Part shown: in pieces, positions 2,701 to 5,266 of the stretch
How positions within the stretch are numbered: the first letter of the stretch is position 1
Layout of the letters: each line of letters opens with the position of its first letter
Assembly (NCBI GenBank): GCA_946626395.1
Contig: CAMOUF010000291.1
Coordinates: 1-5,266, forward strand
Origin: an uncultured Clostridia bacterium
Lineage (GTDB): Bacteria; Bacillota; Clostridia; Christensenellales; Aristaeellaceae
Direction: 5' to 3'
Length of the DNA: 5,266 nt
Position numbers and translations under genes: made by a program
The notes under the pieces: generated by a model
Databases searched by the model: none
The model's input: the letters and a program-made list of their open reading frames with translations, nothing else
What the model was told of the DNA's origin: nothing

Positions 2701-5266
2701 CCCCGAATCCTGCTCCACCCAAATGGCCTCCCCGGTGCGCAGGCTGAACAGATAGATTTCCTTCACGGGGATGCGGGTGATTTCAGCCAGAGCCTTGGCG
2801 TACCAGCGCAGCTGAAGGGCGTAGCGTTCCAGCAGGGTATCCCGGCTGGCGTCGTCGGTTTTGTAGTCCGCCAGCACCCATTGGCCGTCCTCCTGAAAGC
2901 ACAGGTCGATGACTCCTTGGATCATGCTGCCCATTTCCCCCTGCATATTGAAGGCCCATTCCCGGCGCATCACGGGGGAGGCCAGGGCCCGTTGGGCCAG
3001 GGGAGAGGAATAAAAATTCATGAGCCAATCCTTTTGAATCACCTGCTTTTCCTTGTCTGAAAGCAGCTTGCGGCCTTGGAGCTGGGTCAGGGCTTCGTCC
3101 ATTTTCCCTTCCCGCAGCAGCCCTTCATCCAATAGGCTCAGCACCCGGTGGGTCACGGTGCCGCGCTGGGCGGCGGTGAGCTCCTCTTCCTTTTTCATGA
3201 ACTTGGGCACCGGGGCCTCGTCGGGCAGGCGGCGCTTGTCGGCGGGGGATTCCCAGTCGTCCCGGTTGTCCCGGATGCGCTTGGCCATGGCGGTGACGGA
3301 AATTTTCAGCGGGGGCCGGGGCTCTACTTTCCGGGTCATGCGGGCCACGGTCAGGGCGCTGGGCTGCCCGGCCGGAAGCAGGGGCGGCGGGGCGATCCGG
3401 GCCGGGGCCGGGGCGGTGAATTCCTCCGCCGGCTCCAGCATCATGCGCCAAACGCTGCCGTTTTTCCCGGTGAACTGTCCTTCCCGATAGCCGCCCAGGG
3501 CGGGCATCACCCAGTCCAGCATGCATTGGGCGGCCCCTGCCGCGTAGGCCGTGGCGGGGCGGGACCAGGCGTCCAGCGCCTTCTCCAGCCGCCGGGGGGA
3601 GCCCACCAGCAGCAGCCGCTCCCGGGCCCGGGTCATGCCCACATACAAAAGACGCGCTTCCTCGGCCCGGGCCTCCTTTTCCGACAGGGACGCCAGGGCG
3701 GCCTGGGCGCAGGTTTCCCTGGTGACGCGCTTTTCCCCGTTGATATATTGCAGGGCCATGCCGTATTTGGCGTGCAGGCGCAAAAGGCCCCTGTCCCCCT
3801 TGCGGAAGGGCCGGGCCATTTCCAGCAGGAACACCACGGGAAATTCCAGCCCCTTGGATTTGTGCAGGGTCAGGATGCGCACCACGTCCTCGTTTTCCCC
3901 CAGGGTCTTGGCGGCTTTGCCGTCGTCGGAGGCGTGAAGGCGGCCCATTTCCTTTAAAAACACGTTCAGCCCTTCCTTGCCGCCGTCCCCCTGGGCCCGC
4001 TCCACCAGCAGGCGCAGGTTGGCCTGGCGCAGTTCCCCTTCGTCCTGGACGCCCGCGCGCATGTACAGCCCGCTCAAATCCAGCACCCGCCAGATGAGTT
4101 GATCCACCGGCAGCGTCCGGGCCAGGAAGCGCCAGTCCGCGAGACGGTTCCAGGCTTCTTTGCATTTTTCCCCCAGGGGGGATTCATCCAGCATGGCGTG
4201 CTGAAAGGCGATGTGGAAGGGCACGCCGGGGGTGCGCTCCAGCAGCCGCACCCGGGCCAGCTCCTCTTCGGAAAAGGCAAAGCAGGGGCAGCGCAGGGTG
4301 GCCAGCAGGGGGATATCCTGCAGGGGATTGTCGATGACTCTGAGGATATTGAGGATGTCCGTCACCTCGGGCAGTTCAAAGAACTGGGCGTCCGCGTCGC
4401 TGTATACCGGAATGCCCTCCATTTGCAGCACCCGGGCGATGTAGGGGGCCCGGCCGGAGGCGTAGCGCATGAGCAGGGCGATATCCCGGAATTTCAGCCC
4501 CCTGACCGTGTCCCCCTGGCGCACGGTGGCAAAGCGCATCAATTCCTTGATTTTCTTGGCCACGAAGGCCGCTTCGTACCGGTAGCCCTGGGTCAGCTCG
4601 CTGCCCTCCTCCTCGTCCTCCGGGGCCTTGGCCTGCATCAGATGGATTTCCACCGGGGCCCCGAAGGGCTGGCCCCCGCCGGGGCGCAGCATGGCCGCCT
4701 GGTCGTATTCGATTTCCGTTTCCTTTTCCCGCATGGCGTGGACGAATACTTCGTTGGTGGCCAGCAGCACGTTTTCATCGGAGCGGAAATTCTGCTGCAA
4801 AAGGATCTTCCGCCGGGGGGCGGCGCTTTCCAGGGAATATTCCTGGTATTTGCGCAGAAACAGGGTGGGGTCAGCCAGACGGAAGCGGTAAATGCTCTGC
4901 TTCACGTCGCCCACCATGAACAGCATATTGGGAAAGCCCTCATGCAAAGCCGTCAGGATGGCTTCCTGAATGCCGGATACGTCCTGGTATTCATCGATGA
5001 ACAGGGCGTCGAACCGCCCGGCTACGGCGGTGCGCACGTCGGGGTTTTTCAGGGCCCGCAGGGTCAAGTGCTCCAGGTCGCTGTAATCCAGAAAGTTTTT
5101 TTGCTGCTTGAGCTCGTAATACCGACTGTGCATTTTTTCCGTCAGGGCGCACAGGGCCTTTAAGGCGGGCAGGGTGTGGGCGATATCGGCCTGGGCCTTT
5201 TCCATGTTGGCGGGCAGGCTTTGCCGGGCGTCGTTGATCCGCTTTTTCCATTCCTCCCGCAGGGCC
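2683..5266 (-). CDS. addA: ATP-dependent helicase/nuclease subunit A (AddA), 5' end beyond window
   Basis: AddA with AddB resects double-strand DNA ends for recombination repair, as RecBCD does. The frame is open to the window edge; about 860 residues are visible, so roughly 300-350 N-terminal residues with Walker A are missing. Numbered from the in-frame Met codon at 5203-5205: DYSDLEHLTLRAL 40-52; motif II DEYQD 71-75; motif III GDVKQSIYRFR 99-109; motif IV QQNFRS 137-142; motif V LTLHKSKGLEF 445-455; motif VI YVGMTRARERL 521-531. The C-terminal RecB-type nuclease has His686, Asp767 (GVID), and Asp780-Tyr-Lys782 (DYK), with the same 13- and 2-residue spacing as RecB Asp1067, Asp1080 and Lys1082. 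The helicase and nuclease thus look functional. addB is expected just upstream, outside the window. The protein ends a little beyond the usual last strand, in residues encoded by a heptad repeat. No clear terminator follows before the IS element. Confidence 0.96.
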   Translation of the reverse strand, partial: ALREEWKKRINDARQSLPANMEKAQADIAHTLPALKALCALTEKMHSRYYELKQQKNFLDYSDLEHLTLRALKNPDVRTAVAGRFDALFIDEYQDVSGIQEAILTALHEGFPNMLFMVGDVKQSIYRFRLADPTLFLRKYQEYSLESAAPRRKILLQQNFRSDENVLLATNEVFVHAMREKETEIEYDQAAMLRPGGGQPFGAPVEIHLMQAKAPEDEEEGSELTQGYRYEAAFVAKKIKELMRFATVRQGDTVRGLKFRDIALLMRYASGRAPYIARVLQMEGIPVYSDADAQFFELPEVTDILNILRVIDNPLQDIPLLATLRCPCFAFSEEELARVRLLERTPGVPFHIAFQHAMLDESPLGEKCKEAWNRLADWRFLARTLPVDQLIWRVLDLSGLYMRAGVQDEGELRQANLRLLVERAQGDGGKEGLNVFLKEMGRLHASDDGKAAKTLGENEDVVRILTLHKSKGLEFPVVFLLEMARPFRKGDRGLLRLHAKYGMALQYINGEKRVTRETCAQAALASLSEKEARAEEARLLYVGMTRARERLLLVGSPRRLEKALDAWSRPATAYAAGAAQCMLDWVMPALGGYREGQFTGKNGSVWRMMLEPAEEFTAPAPARIAPPPLLPAGQPSALTVARMTRKVEPRPPLKISVTAMAKRIRDNRDDWESPADKRRLPDEAPVPKFMKKEEELTAAQRGTVTHRVLSLLDEGLLREGKMDEALTQLQGRKLLSDKEKQVIQKDWLMNFYSSPLAQRALASPVMRREWAFNMQGEMGSMIQGVIDLCFQEDGQWVLADYKTDDASRDTLLERYALQLRWYAKALAEITRIPVKEIYLFSLRTGEAIWVEQDSGLGMRQ

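Noticed and set aside
3125..4165. Minus-strand open frame of 346 codons within addA, another frame
   Set aside because: Arg/Gly/Pro/Ala-rich shadow of the addA frame, which carries motifs V and VI and the nuclease domain over the same bases.
4099..5163. Plus-strand open frame of 354 codons opposite addA
   Set aside because: It is antisense to clearly conserved AddA motifs. Its His/Gly/Gln-rich product is typical of the reverse complement of GC-rich coding DNA, and there is no RBS or recognisable domain.

Overview
The window looks like chromosome from a moderately GC-rich Gram-positive bacterium, most likely a gut-type Clostridia or other Firmicutes member. The evidence is an AddA-type helicase-nuclease (the Firmicutes counterpart of RecBCD), a STAS/GHKL partner-switching gene pair, strong AAGGAGG-type ribosome binding sites, and an IS5-family element of a type common in Clostridia. 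The genus cannot be fixed from the sequence. All intact genes read on the minus strand; only the broken transposase reads on the plus strand.

Layout. Positions 1-365 carry no convincing gene but contain two stem-loops (22-47 and 65-104) and a perfect 47-nt palindrome (272-318). A rho-independent terminator (366-401) closes a two-gene operon. That operon encodes a STAS-domain antagonist (1034-1330) followed by a degenerate GHKL ATPase-like partner (430-1020). The second gene's Shine-Dalgarno overlaps the first gene's stop codon, and a good sigma-A-like promoter lies at 1406-1434. Upstream, a separate small gene for a 63-residue cationic protein (1552-1743) has its own RBS and its own terminator (1472-1505).

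Then comes a scar region. A 5'-truncated minus-strand gene end (1816-1973) stops exactly at the left terminal inverted repeat of an IS5-family element (1974-2672). The element has both ends, 14-bp perfect terminal repeats and an extended -10 promoter. Its transposase has lost the middle of the protein, including most of the catalytic core, and the join is out of frame. It is therefore a non-autonomous, MITE-like deletion derivative. Heptanucleotide repeats (2673-2700) join the right end of the element to the stop codon of addA.

The right half (2683-5266) is the C-terminal three quarters of AddA. Helicase motifs II-VI and the complete RecB-type nuclease signature are visible; the N-terminus, with Walker A, lies beyond the window edge.

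The genes do not form one system. DNA repair (addA), partner-switch regulation (STAS/GHKL) and the small basic protein look like independent units in one direction, with IS-related rearrangement between addA and the rest. I did not find a convincing new defence or mobile system. The most distinctive items are the mutated nucleotide-binding boxes of the GHKL partner, the deletion-derivative IS with its apparently leaderless promoter, and the unexplained palindromic/structured segment at 1-320.
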